From Methylobacterium sp. Leaf108 (lineage in GTDB: Bacteria > Pseudomonadota > Alphaproteobacteria > Rhizobiales > Beijerinckiaceae): a DNA stretch of 64,000 nucleotides. Shown here one piece after another: positions 39,337 through 48,614 of the stretch. The position numbers were made by a program, and so were the translations under genes. Position 1 is the stretch's first letter; every line of letters begins with the position of its first letter. The notes below the pieces were generated by a model. The model saw nothing but the letters and a program-made list of their open reading frames with translations. It was not told where the DNA came from and did no database searches. The stretch is from assembly GCF_001423265.1 (NCBI RefSeq), contig NZ_LMND01000006.1, positions 30,947 to 94,946 on the forward strand, read 5' to 3'.

Positions 39337-41007
39337 GTGACGATCTCGATTGGACGACGCATCCTCCTCGGCTTCGTGGTCGTCATCCTCGTGATGGTGG
39401 CTCTGGGCGCCTACGCCCTCACCCAGATCAGCGCCGTGCGCGACAATACCAACACGATCATCAGCCGCGACCTGTCCGTGGCGCGCAAGCTCGACGACCT
39501 GGCCAACAAGGCCCGCGACCTCGGCATCCTGCGCCGCAACGCCGTGATCGCCAGCCTGTTGCGCAACAGGTCCGACGCGGACCAGACCGTGACCACCGAC
39601 GGCTGGCGCCGCACCGCCGACGAGGTCGATGCCATCATCGCGGACCTCGTCCGCACCACGAGCGACTACTCCGCCACCGCCCCGTCGCCCGAGCGCGCCG
39701 CGATCTGGAAGCGGCTGTCCGAGGCGTCCACGACGACCGTCGGCGCCTTCCGCCAGCTGCGTTCGGCCAGCGAAGGCCAGCTCGCCGCCATCGCCGCCAG
39801 GGACACCGCCGGCATGGAGGGCCGGACCGAGGCCCTCGACCGCTCCCAGGAGGCACTCCTGCGCGACGTCGAGCGCACCCGCGACCTCCTCGACGAGGGC
39901 ATCGCCGCCGGCCAGCGCCGGTCCACCGAGATCTACGACCTCAGCCGCCTGTCGATCGCCCTGTTCCTGTCCGCCTGCATCGTGATCAGCCTCGTGGTCA
40001 CCGCGTTGATCCGGCGCGGGGTGGTGACGCCCCTCGAGGAGGTCATGGTGTTCGCCGAGCGGGTCGGCGGCGGCGACCTCACCGGCACCCTCGCGCGCAC
40101 CGGCGGGGACGAGTTCGGTCGCCTCAGCGCCACCTTCAACGCCATGGTGTCGGGGCTGGCCGACCTGGCGCGCACCAACCGGGCCGCCACCGCCGACCTC
40201 AACGCTGCCGCAGCCCAGATCCGGGCCTCGGCCCAGGAGCAGGCGGCCAGCGTCGAGGAGCAGTTCGCCGCTGTCCAGGAGACCGCCGCCACGGTGGACG
40301 AGATCACCCATTCGGGAGCCCAGATCGGCAAGCGCGCCACCGAGGTGATCGCCACGGCGCAATCCACCGCCCAGACCTCGCGCGCCGGCCTGCGGGCGGT
40401 CGCCGACACGGTCAAGGCCATGGACGCGATCCGCGAGCAGGCCGAGGCGGCGGCCGGCAACATCGTCTCGCTCAGCGAGAAGACGCAGGCCATCGGCGAG
40501 ATCATCACCACGGTCAACGACATCTCGGAGCGCACCCATCTCCTGGCCCTCAACGCCGCCATCGAGGCGGCGGCGGCGGGCGAGAGCGGGCGCAGCTTCG
40601 CGATCGTCGCCTCTGAGATGAAGCTGCTGGCCGACCAGGCCAAGGCCGCCACCGGCCAGGTGCGCACGATCCTCTCCGAGATCCAGCGCGGCATCAACAC
40701 CTCGGTGATGCTCACGGAGGAGGCGGTCAAGCGGGCGGCGGCCGGCAAGGCCCGCTCCGACACCACCCAGCGCACCATCGAGGAGATCACCGCCCGGGTC
40801 GAGGAGAACGTGCAGACCTTCCAGCAGATCGTCGCCTCGACCAACCAGCAGCAACTCGGCATCGAGCAGGTGATGGGCGCCCTCCAGAACATCCGTCAGG
40901 CGAGCCAGCAGACCGCCGCGGGCACCCGCGAGGTGGAGGCGGCCTCGGCCAACCTCACCGAGTTGGCCCAGGCGCTGATGACCCTGGCCGACCGTTACCG
41001 GCACTGA
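39337..41007 (+). CDS. Methyl-accepting chemoreceptor (WspA-like)
   Basis: This membrane receptor has 556 residues. The first helix is RILLGFVVVILVMVALGAYAL (about 8-29). A four-helix-bundle-type sensor region follows to about residue 203, and the second span is SIALFLSACIVISLVVTALI. HAMP follows (VVTPLEEVMVFAERVGGGDL). The signalling hairpin tip is LLALNAAIEAAAAGESGRSF near residue 402, so the kinase-control region is intact, although the preceding SERTH departs from the usual QTN. The ligand is unknown. The start is GTG. It lies 64 bases after the second cheW. Confidence 0.92.
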   Translation: MTISIGRRILLGFVVVILVMVALGAYALTQISAVRDNTNTIISRDLSVARKLDDLANKARDLGILRRNAVIASLLRNRSDADQTVTTDGWRRTADEVDAIIADLVRTTSDYSATAPSPERAAIWKRLSEASTTTVGAFRQLRSASEGQLAAIAARDTAGMEGRTEALDRSQEALLRDVERTRDLLDEGIAAGQRRSTEIYDLSRLSIALFLSACIVISLVVTALIRRGVVTPLEEVMVFAERVGGGDLTGTLARTGGDEFGRLSATFNAMVSGLADLARTNRAATADLNAAAAQIRASAQEQAASVEEQFAAVQETAATVDEITHSGAQIGKRATEVIATAQSTAQTSRAGLRAVADTVKAMDAIREQAEAAAGNIVSLSEKTQAIGEIITTVNDISERTHLLALNAAIEAAAAGESGRSFAIVASEMKLLADQAKAATGQVRTILSEIQRGINTSVMLTEEAVKRAAAGKARSDTTQRTIEEITARVEENVQTFQQIVASTNQQQLGIEQVMGALQNIRQASQQTAAGTREVEAASANLTELAQALMTLADRYRH

Positions 41008-41022
41008 GCCCGGCCGCCGGGC

Positions 41023-43284
41023 GTGGACATCCGACAGCAGCTCCTCGAGGCCTTCGCCATCGAGTACCGCGAGCACGTGGACGTGATCCGCGCCGCGCTC
41101 GCCGCCGGCGCGGAGGCGCGCGCGCCGGACTGGAACGACATCTTCCGCCGGGCGCACAGCCTCAAGGGGGCGTCGCGCGCGGTGGACCTGCCGGCGGTGG
41201 AGGCGGTGGCCCATCGCCTCGAGACCCTGTTCGAGCGGATCGTCGAGGGCTCCGCCGCCCTCGACCGGGCCGCCCATGCGGCGGTGGACCTCGCCCTCGA
41301 CCGGATCGAGGCCTGCGTCGCCGACCTGCAGCGGGGCCTGACGCCCTCCCCTCCCCAGGATGCGCTGGCGGCCCTCGACCGTTGTCTGGCCGGTCCGGGC
41401 GAAACGGATCGGGCCGGCCCGGCCCCGCCACCGGCCCGCGCGGAGCCGGCGGCCGAAACCCCGCTGCCTTCCGCGCCCGAGCCCGCCGGAGAATCCGGCC
41501 CCACGGTCCTGCGGGTACCCGCCGATGCGGTGGAGGCCCTCACCCGCGCCGCCCACGAACTCGGCACCGCCCTGATCGGCGAAGGGTCGGTGGCCGAGGG
41601 CCTGGCGCGGATCCGGTCCGGCGCCCTCGAACTCGGCCGACGGGCCGAGCGGTTCCGGTCCGCCGCCGACGGGGCCGGGCGACAGCCGGCGGCCGTGGAC
41701 GCGAAGGCCCTCGACGCGGCGCTGGCGGAGATGCGCGTGCTGGAGGCCGGCCTGCTCGGGCTGGCCAGGGATGCGACCAGCCTGTCCCGGCAGCGTAGCG
41801 TCGTGGCCTCGGCGGTCGAGGCCGCGGCCTCGCGGGTGCGTGACGAGACCGAGCGCCTCGCCCTGGTGCCGGCGGAGGCGGCGTTCGGCGGGTTTGCCCG
41901 GGTCTTGCGTGACATGGCCCGCGACGCCGGGGCCGATGTCGACGTGAGCGCCACCGGCCTCGACCTTCCGGTAGATCGGGCCATGCTCCAGGCACTCAAG
42001 GACCCCGTGCTGCACGCTTTGCGCAACGCCCTGAGCCACGGCGCGGAGCCGGCCCCGGTTCGCGCCCGCCTCGGCAAGCCCCCGGCCATGGCGATCGGTC
42101 TCGACGTGGCGGTCCGGGGCGGGCGCCTCATGGTCACGGTCGTCGACGACGGGCGCGGGCCGGATCTCGGCGCCATCGCCGAGACGGCCCGGCGGCGCGG
42201 CCTCCTGGCGGGCGCGTCCGATCCCGAGACCCTGCTCGCGGTGGTGTTCGAGCCCGGTTTCTCCACGAGTACGGGGGTGGACACCCTGTCGGGACGCGGC
42301 ATCGGCCTTTCGGTGGTCGCCGACACGGTGCGCCGCCTCGACGGAACCGTGCGGTTGCAGCCGCGCGATCCCTGGGGCACCGCCCTCGTCATGAGCCTGC
42401 CGTTGCAGGCGGCGCGGCGCAGCCTGCTGCTCGTCGAGGCCGGATCGGCCACCTACGCTCTGCCGAGCCGGTCGATCGAGCGGCTCCTGCGCATCGAACG
42501 CGGCAGCGTTTCGAGCGTGATGGGGCGCTCCGTCCTGACCCTGGCGGCCGAGGCGGCCCCGCAGGCCGACGAGGCCGGCCTCACGGTGCCCGTCGCCCAC
42601 CTCGCCGACCTCGTCGGCGGAGCCCCGCAGTCGCGGCAGGCGGCGGAGCCCGGTGCGATGAACGCCGTCCTCCTGCGGGACGGCCAGCGCCGCTGCGTGC
42701 TGGAGGCCGACCGACTCCTCGACGTCCGCACCCTGCTGGTGATGCCGGCGCCGCCGGTGACCGGCGACCGCCGGCTGGTGGTGGGAACGGTGATCGTCGA
42801 CGGCAGCCGGCCCGTCCTGGTCCTCGACCCCGACGAGGTGGTGGGACGGGCCGCCGAAAGCCGTGCCGCGGCCGCGCCCGCCCTGTCGCAGCGCGGAACA
42901 ATCGCCTCCGCCCGCCGTTCGACGATCCTCGTCGTCGATGATTCGATCACCACCCGCACCTTGGAGAAGGGCATCTTGGAAGCGGCGGGGTATCGCGTGG
43001 TGGTCTGCGTCGACGGACAGGATGCCCTCGACCGCCTGCGGGCGGCGATCGAGCCCGTGGACCTCGTGGTGGCGGACGTCGAGATGCCGCGCCTCGACGG
43101 CTTCGGTCTCCTCGAAGCCCTTCGCGCCGAGCCGGCCTTCGCGCGCCTCCCGATCGTTCTCATGACGTCGCGGGGTGACCCCGACGACGTCGCCCGCGGC
43201 CTCGCGTTGGGCGCGGACGCCTACCTGACCAAGCAGGGCTTCGACCAGGGCCGGCTCCTCGACACGATCGGGCAACTGCTGTGA
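41023..43284 (+). CDS. CheA histidine kinase fused to a receiver domain (WspE-like)
   Basis: This is a hybrid CheA of 753 residues. The HPt domain has the phosphorylated H45 in RRAHSLKGASRA. After an Ala/Pro linker come the dimerisation and ATPase domains (HALRNALSHGAEP, TVVDDGRGPDL, GFSTSTGVDTLSGRGIGLSV), then a CheW-like domain (about 465-615). The C-terminal receiver carries D685 in VADVEMPRLDGFG. No separate P2 response-regulator docking domain is evident. The same architecture is found in WspE and FrzE. A GTG start is used, and the stop overlaps cheB. Confidence 0.93.
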   Translation: MDIRQQLLEAFAIEYREHVDVIRAALAAGAEARAPDWNDIFRRAHSLKGASRAVDLPAVEAVAHRLETLFERIVEGSAALDRAAHAAVDLALDRIEACVADLQRGLTPSPPQDALAALDRCLAGPGETDRAGPAPPPARAEPAAETPLPSAPEPAGESGPTVLRVPADAVEALTRAAHELGTALIGEGSVAEGLARIRSGALELGRRAERFRSAADGAGRQPAAVDAKALDAALAEMRVLEAGLLGLARDATSLSRQRSVVASAVEAAASRVRDETERLALVPAEAAFGGFARVLRDMARDAGADVDVSATGLDLPVDRAMLQALKDPVLHALRNALSHGAEPAPVRARLGKPPAMAIGLDVAVRGGRLMVTVVDDGRGPDLGAIAETARRRGLLAGASDPETLLAVVFEPGFSTSTGVDTLSGRGIGLSVVADTVRRLDGTVRLQPRDPWGTALVMSLPLQAARRSLLLVEAGSATYALPSRSIERLLRIERGSVSSVMGRSVLTLAAEAAPQADEAGLTVPVAHLADLVGGAPQSRQAAEPGAMNAVLLRDGQRRCVLEADRLLDVRTLLVMPAPPVTGDRRLVVGTVIVDGSRPVLVLDPDEVVGRAAESRAAAAPALSQRGTIASARRSTILVVDDSITTRTLEKGILEAAGYRVVVCVDGQDALDRLRAAIEPVDLVVADVEMPRLDGFGLLEALRAEPAFARLPIVLMTSRGDPDDVARGLALGADAYLTKQGFDQGRLLDTIGQLL

Positions 43285-44369
43285 GCCTGTCGACCGCAGC
43301 GGCGCGGGTGCGGGTGATGATCGTCGAGGATTCCCTCGTCGTGCGCCAGCTGCTGACCCACATCGTCGGACGCGACCCGCGCCTCGAAGTGGTGGCGGCG
43401 GTCGCCTCGGGCGAGGCGGCGCTGGCCGAGATCGCTACGGTGCGTCCCGACGTCATCTCGATGGACATCCGTCTGCCCGGCATCGACGGCCTCGAGACCA
43501 CCCGCCGGATCATGGCCGAACAGCCGACGCCCATCGTGGTGATCGCCGATTCGGTGGAGGATTCCTCCCTCTCGATCTCGATGAACGCCCTTCGCGCCGG
43601 CGCGCTCTCCGTGGTCGAGAAACCGGTGGCGACGACGCATGCCGGCTACGATGCGGTGGCCGCCGAGATCTGCACGCAACTGCGCATCATGGCCGAGGTC
43701 CCTGTGATCCGGCGCCGGCCGATCGGCGCGGAGTGGTCGCGGCGCAGGTCGGCGGACCCCTCGGCGCCGGTCGAGCCGCGCCGCCTGATGGAGAGTTTCA
43801 CCGTGGCCGCCATCGCGGCCTCCACCGGCGGGCCGCCGGCGCTGGCGCGGGTCATCGGCGCCCTGCCCCTCGACTTCCCCCTCCCCATCCTGCTGGTGCA
43901 GCACATGGGTCCCGCCTTCATGGAGGGGTTCGCGGCCTGGCTCGACGGCGTCGTCGCGCTGCCGGTGGCGCTCGCCCGCGACGGGGCCCGCGCCGAACCC
44001 GGACACGTCTACGTCGCCCCCGGCGACCGCCATCTCGAACTCGGGCCGGGCTTCGTCCTGCGGATCTCGGACGCCCCACCGGTCGGGGGGCAGAGGCCCG
44101 CCGCCACCGTGCTGTTCCGGTCGGTGGCGCGCCATGCCGGTGCGCGCGGCATCGGACTCCTGCTCACCGGCATGGGCGAGGACGGGGCCCTGGGCCTGCT
44201 CGACCTGTATCGCACCGGGGCCGCCACGGTGGCCGAGGACGAAAGCACGGCGGTCGTGTTCGGCATGCCGGCCGCCGCCATCCGGCTCTCTGCCGCCCGC
44301 AGCATCCTGCCCCTCGACCGCATCGCTGCCCATCTCATGCGGCTCGCCCAGAGCGAGCCCGGGGCATGA
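43281..44369 (+). CDS. CheB-type chemoreceptor methylesterase (WspF-like)
   Basis: This is a receiver-methylesterase of 362 residues. The receiver phospho-acceptor is D62 in SMDIRLPGIDG. The esterase triad is S181 (AASTGGPPAL), H208 (VQHMGPAF) and D301 (TGMGEDGALG). It would remove methyl groups from the MCP and so reset the array; in Wsp systems loss of WspF locks signalling on. The GTG start overlaps the cheA stop, and its stop overlaps the next kinase gene (ATGA). Confidence 0.93.
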   Translation: MSLSTAAARVRVMIVEDSLVVRQLLTHIVGRDPRLEVVAAVASGEAALAEIATVRPDVISMDIRLPGIDGLETTRRIMAEQPTPIVVIADSVEDSSLSISMNALRAGALSVVEKPVATTHAGYDAVAAEICTQLRIMAEVPVIRRRPIGAEWSRRRSADPSAPVEPRRLMESFTVAAIAASTGGPPALARVIGALPLDFPLPILLVQHMGPAFMEGFAAWLDGVVALPVALARDGARAEPGHVYVAPGDRHLELGPGFVLRISDAPPVGGQRPAATVLFRSVARHAGARGIGLLLTGMGEDGALGLLDLYRTGAATVAEDESTAVVFGMPAAAIRLSAARSILPLDRIAAHLMRLAQSEPGA

Positions 44370-46093
44370 CGGCGCTTCCGGACCCGGCCGCGCGGGCTCC
44401 GCGCATCCTTCTCGTGGAGGATTCGGAGACGCAGGCGCTCGAACTGCGCCTGCTCCTCGAGTCGCAGGGGTTCTCCGTTTCGCGCTGCGCCACCGCCGAG
44501 GCGGCCCTCGACCACCTCAACACCGGCCTGCCCGACCTCGTGGTGGCCGACTACCACCTGCCGGGCATGAACGGCGACGAGTTCACCCGGCAGATGCGGT
44601 TGTCGCTGCGCACCCGCACCCTGCCTCTGCTGATGCTCACCGGTGCCCGCGACGGCGAGCGCCAGGGCCTCGACAGCGGCGCGGACGCCTATGTCGCCAA
44701 GTCCGCCGACCGGGACATCCTCATCCTGCGCATCCGCGCCCTCCTGCGCGAGCGTGGCGGCGAGGCACCGGCCGAGAGCCCGGGCATTTCCGCCTTCCGC
44801 CGCGGCCGGGTTCTGGTGGTGGACGGCAGCGCCACCTACCGCACCTTCCTCGCCGGGCTGCTCGCCCACGAAGGCCACGCCGTCCGGGCGGTGGAGGGCG
44901 AGGCGGCCGCACTGGGGGCCCTGGCGGACCCGGAGGCCGCCTTCGACTGCATCACCGTCGACCTCATGGGCCACGCCTACGACGGCCTCGCCCTGTGCCG
45001 GGCCATCGACAGGCACCGCTCCGCCGAGCGCGAGACCCGCGAGGCCGGGACGCCGACCTTCCAGCTCGTGGGCATCGCCGGCAGCGCCCCGGCCAAGGAT
45101 TTCCTGGTGCAGGCCTTCGCCGCCGGCGCCGACGACGTCGTCTCGAAGGCCGATGCCGAAATCCTGGTGATGCGGGTGCGCGGCCTCGTCCGGCGCAAGC
45201 TCCTCGAGGAGGACAACCGGCGCATCGCCGGCGAGTTCGGGCTGCGCGAGCAGGCCCTCGAACGAGCCCGCGCCGAGGCGGAGGCGGCCGAGGCCCGCGC
45301 CGCCCTGGCCGGTGCCCTCGAACGGGCCAACCGCGACCTCGCCACCGCCAACCGCAAGCTCACCGACGCCCAGGCCAAGCTCGTCCAGGCCGCCAAGATG
45401 GCCTCGCTCGGCGAACTCGTGGCCGGAATCGCCCACGAGATCAACAATCCCCTGGCCTTCATCCTCGCCCACCAGGGCACCGTGGAGCGGCTGCTCAGCG
45501 AAGTGCCGGCGCCCGAAGGGGACGCGGGTGCGATCAAGGCCCTCGCCAAGGCCCGCGACCGGGTCGGTTCGATGCGCATGGGCCTCACACGCATCCAGGA
45601 CCTCGTCCTGAACCTGCGCAAGTTCTCCCGCCTCGACGAGGGCGAGCGCACCCGCGTCAACGTCCCCGAGGCCATCGAGACCGTGCTCTCGCTGATCCAG
45701 CACAAGCTCGGCGACCGCATCACGGTGGCCCGCGACCTGGCCGGCCGCCCGGAGATCCATTGCACGCCGGCCCTGCTCAACCAGGTCGTCATGAATATTC
45801 TCGGCAATGCCGCCGATGCGATGCCCGGCGGAGGCACCATTTCCATCGTCACCCACAGTACCGACGAGACCGACTGGATCCGCATTAGCGATACCGGGAC
45901 GGGAATCCCCGAGACGTTGCGCGAAAAGATCTTCGAGCCGTTCTATACGACCAAACCCGTCGGGTCCGGCACCGGGCTCGGACTTGCCATTGCCTACAGC
46001 GTCGTCCAGGCCCATAGCGGCTCGCTCGGCGTCGAAACGGCGCCGGGGGGCGGGGCCTGCTTCGTGATCGGCATACCGCGGCAGACGGCATGA
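44366..46093 (+). CDS. Hybrid regulator-kinase: REC-REC-coiled coil-histidine kinase
   Basis: This protein of 575 residues has no membrane segment. REC1 has D62 (VVADYHLPGMNG). REC2 has D199 (ITVDLMGHAYDG), but its first acidic pair is changed to VVDGSATYR, so its metal pocket may be weakened. A long alanine/glutamate coiled coil (about 280-345) leads to the HisKA box with H357 (ELVAGIAHEINNPLAF) and the ATPase (NQVVMNILGNAADAMPGG, SDTGTGIPE, GSGTGLGLAI). It stands where Wsp operons have the REC-GGDEF protein WspR. It is probably the output of CheA phosphorylation; this is inference. Confidence 0.88.
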   Translation: MTALPDPAARAPRILLVEDSETQALELRLLLESQGFSVSRCATAEAALDHLNTGLPDLVVADYHLPGMNGDEFTRQMRLSLRTRTLPLLMLTGARDGERQGLDSGADAYVAKSADRDILILRIRALLRERGGEAPAESPGISAFRRGRVLVVDGSATYRTFLAGLLAHEGHAVRAVEGEAAALGALADPEAAFDCITVDLMGHAYDGLALCRAIDRHRSAERETREAGTPTFQLVGIAGSAPAKDFLVQAFAAGADDVVSKADAEILVMRVRGLVRRKLLEEDNRRIAGEFGLREQALERARAEAEAAEARAALAGALERANRDLATANRKLTDAQAKLVQAAKMASLGELVAGIAHEINNPLAFILAHQGTVERLLSEVPAPEGDAGAIKALAKARDRVGSMRMGLTRIQDLVLNLRKFSRLDEGERTRVNVPEAIETVLSLIQHKLGDRITVARDLAGRPEIHCTPALLNQVVMNILGNAADAMPGGGTISIVTHSTDETDWIRISDTGTGIPETLREKIFEPFYTTKPVGSGTGLGLAIAYSVVQAHSGSLGVETAPGGGACFVIGIPRQTA

Positions 46094-47964
46094 GCATGGA
46101 CAAAGCGACCATCCTGGCCGTCGACGACGAGCCGGATATCCTGATCGCCCTCGAGGATCTGTTCGAGGACGAGTACCGGGTCCGCACCACCACGAAACCG
46201 GAGGAGGCCCTCGCGATCCTGAGGGCCGAGCCCGACATCGCGGTCATCCTGTCCGACCAGCGGATGCCCGGCATGACCGGCGACCAGCTCCTGGCGCAGG
46301 CCCGCACGCTCCACGATGCCCAGGCCATCCTGCTCACGGGATACGCCGACCTGAGCGCCGTCGTCGCCGCCCTCAACCGCGGCGGCATCACCGGCTACGT
46401 CACCAAGCCCTGGGACGCCGGGTTGCTGCGCAACACCGTGCGCAACGCCTTCGAGCGCCATCGCCTGGGCCGCGACCTCGCCACGGAACGCGCCCTCCTC
46501 ATGGGCCTTCTCGACCACACCGAGGACGCCATCGCCTTTAAGGATGCCGAGGGGCGCTTCGTGCGCCTCAACGCCCGCAAGGCGTCCCACCTCGGGCGGG
46601 AGGTCGAGGCCTGCCTCGGCCGGACGGAGGGGGAGATCAATCCCGGCGCCGCGTCGTCGGAGGGGGCAGCGGCCGACGCCGCCGCGATGCTGAGCGGGGC
46701 ACCCTCGGAGAGCCTGGCCGCCGAGGGCGCCACCGGCGCCGAGCGTTGGAGCCATGTGATGCGGGTGCCGATCCGCGATGGCACGGGCCAGATCGCCCAC
46801 CTCGCCGTGATCGAACGCGACGTCACCGAGCAGCGCATGCTCGAGGCGCGCCTGCGCCAATCCGACAAGATGCAGGCCCTGGGCACCCTGGCCGGCGGCA
46901 TCGCCCACGATTTCAACAACCTGCTGACGGCGATCCTCGGCAGCCTCGAGCTGGTGGCGCCCAAGATCGTCGACCAGCCGCGGGTCCAGCGCCTCGTCGG
47001 CAACGCCACCCAGGCGGCCCAGCGTGGGGCCGCCCTCACCAAGCGCCTGCTCGGGTTCAGCCGCGCCCGCGAGCTGCGCTCGCGTGCGGTCGATCTCAAC
47101 GCCCTGATCGACGGGATGGGCGAACTGATCGGCGGCAGCCTCGGCGGCCTCGTCAGCGTCGGCAAGGAGCTCGACCCGAGCCGGCCGCTCGCCCTGGTCG
47201 ACCCCGACCAGCTCGAACTCGCCATCCTCAACCTGTGCATCAACGCCCGGGACGCGATGGCCGAGGGCGGCCGGATCGTGATCGCCACCCGCAGCGAGCG
47301 GATCGCCGACGACCCCGACCTGCCCGATGGCGACTACGTCGTCATGAGCGTGAGCGACACGGGCGCCGGCATACCGCCGGAACTGCTGGGACGGGTGTGC
47401 GAGCCGTTCTTCACGACCAAATCCCTCGGCCAGGGAACCGGGCTCGGCCTCGCCATGGTGTTCGGGCTCGCCCAGCAATCGAGCGGGCACCTGCGCATCG
47501 AGAGCACCGTCGGCCAGGGAACGCGGGTCGCCCTCGTCCTGCCGCGGGCCGAGGAGGCGGCCGAGGAAGCCCCTGCGACCGCCCCGAAGCCGATCTCGGC
47601 ACCGCGGTCGGCCCGGATCCTCGTGGTCGACGACGACGCAGAGGTCCGCCACGTCACCGCGTCGTTCCTGAACGGCTTCGGCTACCACGAGACCGAGGCG
47701 CAGGACGCCGCGGCGGCGCTCGTGCTCCTGGAATCGCAGACCTTCGATCTCGTGGTGGCCGATCTCGCCATGCCGGGGATGACGGGCGTCGAACTCCTCG
47801 ACGCCATCCGTCGGCGCGGCCTGGCGGTTCCCGTCCTGATCCTGACGGGCCATGCCGAGGCGATGACCATCCCCGAGGGCGTGCCCGTTCTCGCCAAGCC
47901 GTTCGAATCCAGCGACTTCGCGGCCATCGTCGCCGGCCTCGTCGACGCGGCGCCCCAGGCCTGA
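46090..47964 (+). CDS. Hybrid sensor kinase: REC-PAS-histidine kinase-REC
   Basis: This protein of 624 residues begins with a receiver (D56 in LSDQRMPGMTGD). A PAS domain follows (about 140-255; GLLDHTEDAIAFKDAEGRF, ending IERDVTEQ). The HisKA box has H273 (LAGGIAHDFNNLLTAI), and the ATPase motifs are LCINARDAMAEGG, SDTGAGIPPE and GQGTGLGLAMVFGLAQ. A C-terminal receiver has D558 (VVADLAMPGMTG). It is soluble, and its start overlaps the upstream kinase stop by 4 bases. It ends the chemosensory operon before a strong terminator. No DNA-binding or GGDEF output domain is present. Confidence 0.9.
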   Translation: MSMDKATILAVDDEPDILIALEDLFEDEYRVRTTTKPEEALAILRAEPDIAVILSDQRMPGMTGDQLLAQARTLHDAQAILLTGYADLSAVVAALNRGGITGYVTKPWDAGLLRNTVRNAFERHRLGRDLATERALLMGLLDHTEDAIAFKDAEGRFVRLNARKASHLGREVEACLGRTEGEINPGAASSEGAAADAAAMLSGAPSESLAAEGATGAERWSHVMRVPIRDGTGQIAHLAVIERDVTEQRMLEARLRQSDKMQALGTLAGGIAHDFNNLLTAILGSLELVAPKIVDQPRVQRLVGNATQAAQRGAALTKRLLGFSRARELRSRAVDLNALIDGMGELIGGSLGGLVSVGKELDPSRPLALVDPDQLELAILNLCINARDAMAEGGRIVIATRSERIADDPDLPDGDYVVMSVSDTGAGIPPELLGRVCEPFFTTKSLGQGTGLGLAMVFGLAQQSSGHLRIESTVGQGTRVALVLPRAEEAAEEAPATAPKPISAPRSARILVVDDDAEVRHVTASFLNGFGYHETEAQDAAAALVLLESQTFDLVVADLAMPGMTGVELLDAIRRRGLAVPVLILTGHAEAMTIPEGVPVLAKPFESSDFAAIVAGLVDAAPQA

Positions 47965-47996
47965 CCGTGTCTTGCGCGGATCCTCTCGGACGAACG

Positions 47997-48028
47997 AAAA
48001 AGGGGTGGCCGAACCGGCCACCCCTTTT
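47997..48028. terminator. Bidirectional terminator between the chemosensory operon and rplQ
   Basis: GGGGTGGCC and GGCCACCCC form a 9-bp stem with a 5-base loop. The stem is flanked by five A on the left and four T on the right, so it can end transcription from both convergent operons. Confidence 0.9.
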
Positions 48029-48055
48029 CTTTCGTTGCGGTCATGAAAACGCCGA

Positions 48056-48466
48056 TCAGGCGGCTTCGTCGACGGGCGCCTGGCCGGAATCCTTGCCGCG
48101 GGCCTCGACGTCGCGATCCACGAACTCGATCACGGCGAGGGGGGCGTTGTCGCCGTAGCGGAAGCCCGCCTTCATGATGCGGCAATAGCCGCCAGGACGG
48201 GTGTTGTAGCGGGGACCGACCACCGCGAAGAGCTTGCGGACCATGTCGGCGTCGCGGATCTGCGACATCGCCAGGCGACGGGCATGCAGCGTATCGGTCT
48301 TGCCCAGCGTGATCAGCTTCTCGATGACCGGACGCAGGTCCTTGGCCTTCGGCAGAGTCGTGATGATCTGCTCGTGCTTGATCAGCGCGGCGCACATGTT
48401 GGCGAACATCGCCTTGCGGTGCTCGGTGGTGCGGTTGAAGCGACGACCGCGAAATCCATGACGCAT
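48056..48466 (-). CDS. rplQ: 50S ribosomal protein L17
   Basis: L17 lies near the peptide exit tunnel. It has 136 residues and begins [40 protein letters not shown] and [20 protein letters not shown] are its conserved blocks. The C-terminus is slightly extended and acidic. It is the last gene of the alpha operon, separated from rpoA by a 148-base gap that holds a large inverted repeat. A bidirectional terminator follows. Confidence 0.97.
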   Translation of the reverse strand: MRHGFRGRRFNRTTEHRKAMFANMCAALIKHEQIITTLPKAKDLRPVIEKLITLGKTDTLHARRLAMSQIRDADMVRKLFAVVGPRYNTRPGGYCRIMKAGFRYGDNAPLAVIEFVDRDVEARGKDSGQAPVDEAA

Positions 48467-48525
48467 GATTGGCTCTCCTGATTATAGCGGCCGCCGTGCC
48501 ACGGTACGGCCGTCGTTCTTGATAA

Positions 48526-48613
48526 GGCGAATGGCGAATGGCGAATGGAAGGCGGCGAAAAGGTCGAGCCGGGCTCGGTTACCCCACTCGCCATTCGCCA
48601 TTTCGCCATTCGC
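48526..48613. repeat. Inverted array of GCGAATG heptamers between rpoA and rplQ
   Basis: The left arm is three copies of GGCGAAT/GG in tandem (48526-48548). The right arm (48584-48613) is the near-complement, with one substitution and one extra T, and ends one base before the rpoA stop codon. The RNA could form a stem of about 22 bp with a loop of about 35 bases. Such heptamer arrays recur between genes in many bacteria. Here it splits rpoA from rplQ within the alpha operon, so it may affect mRNA processing or the rpoA:rplQ ratio. Confidence 0.85.
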
Positions 48614-48614
48614 G

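Noticed and set aside
39232..43275. A 1347-codon open frame on the minus strand opposite the chemoreceptor and CheA genes.
   Set aside because: It mirrors the codon structure of the real genes, has no recognisable domain, and arises because GC-rich third positions keep antisense frames open. The same applies to long frames opposite rpoB (95-1465), acnA (14480-17002) and the hpnP-like gene (3189-5165).
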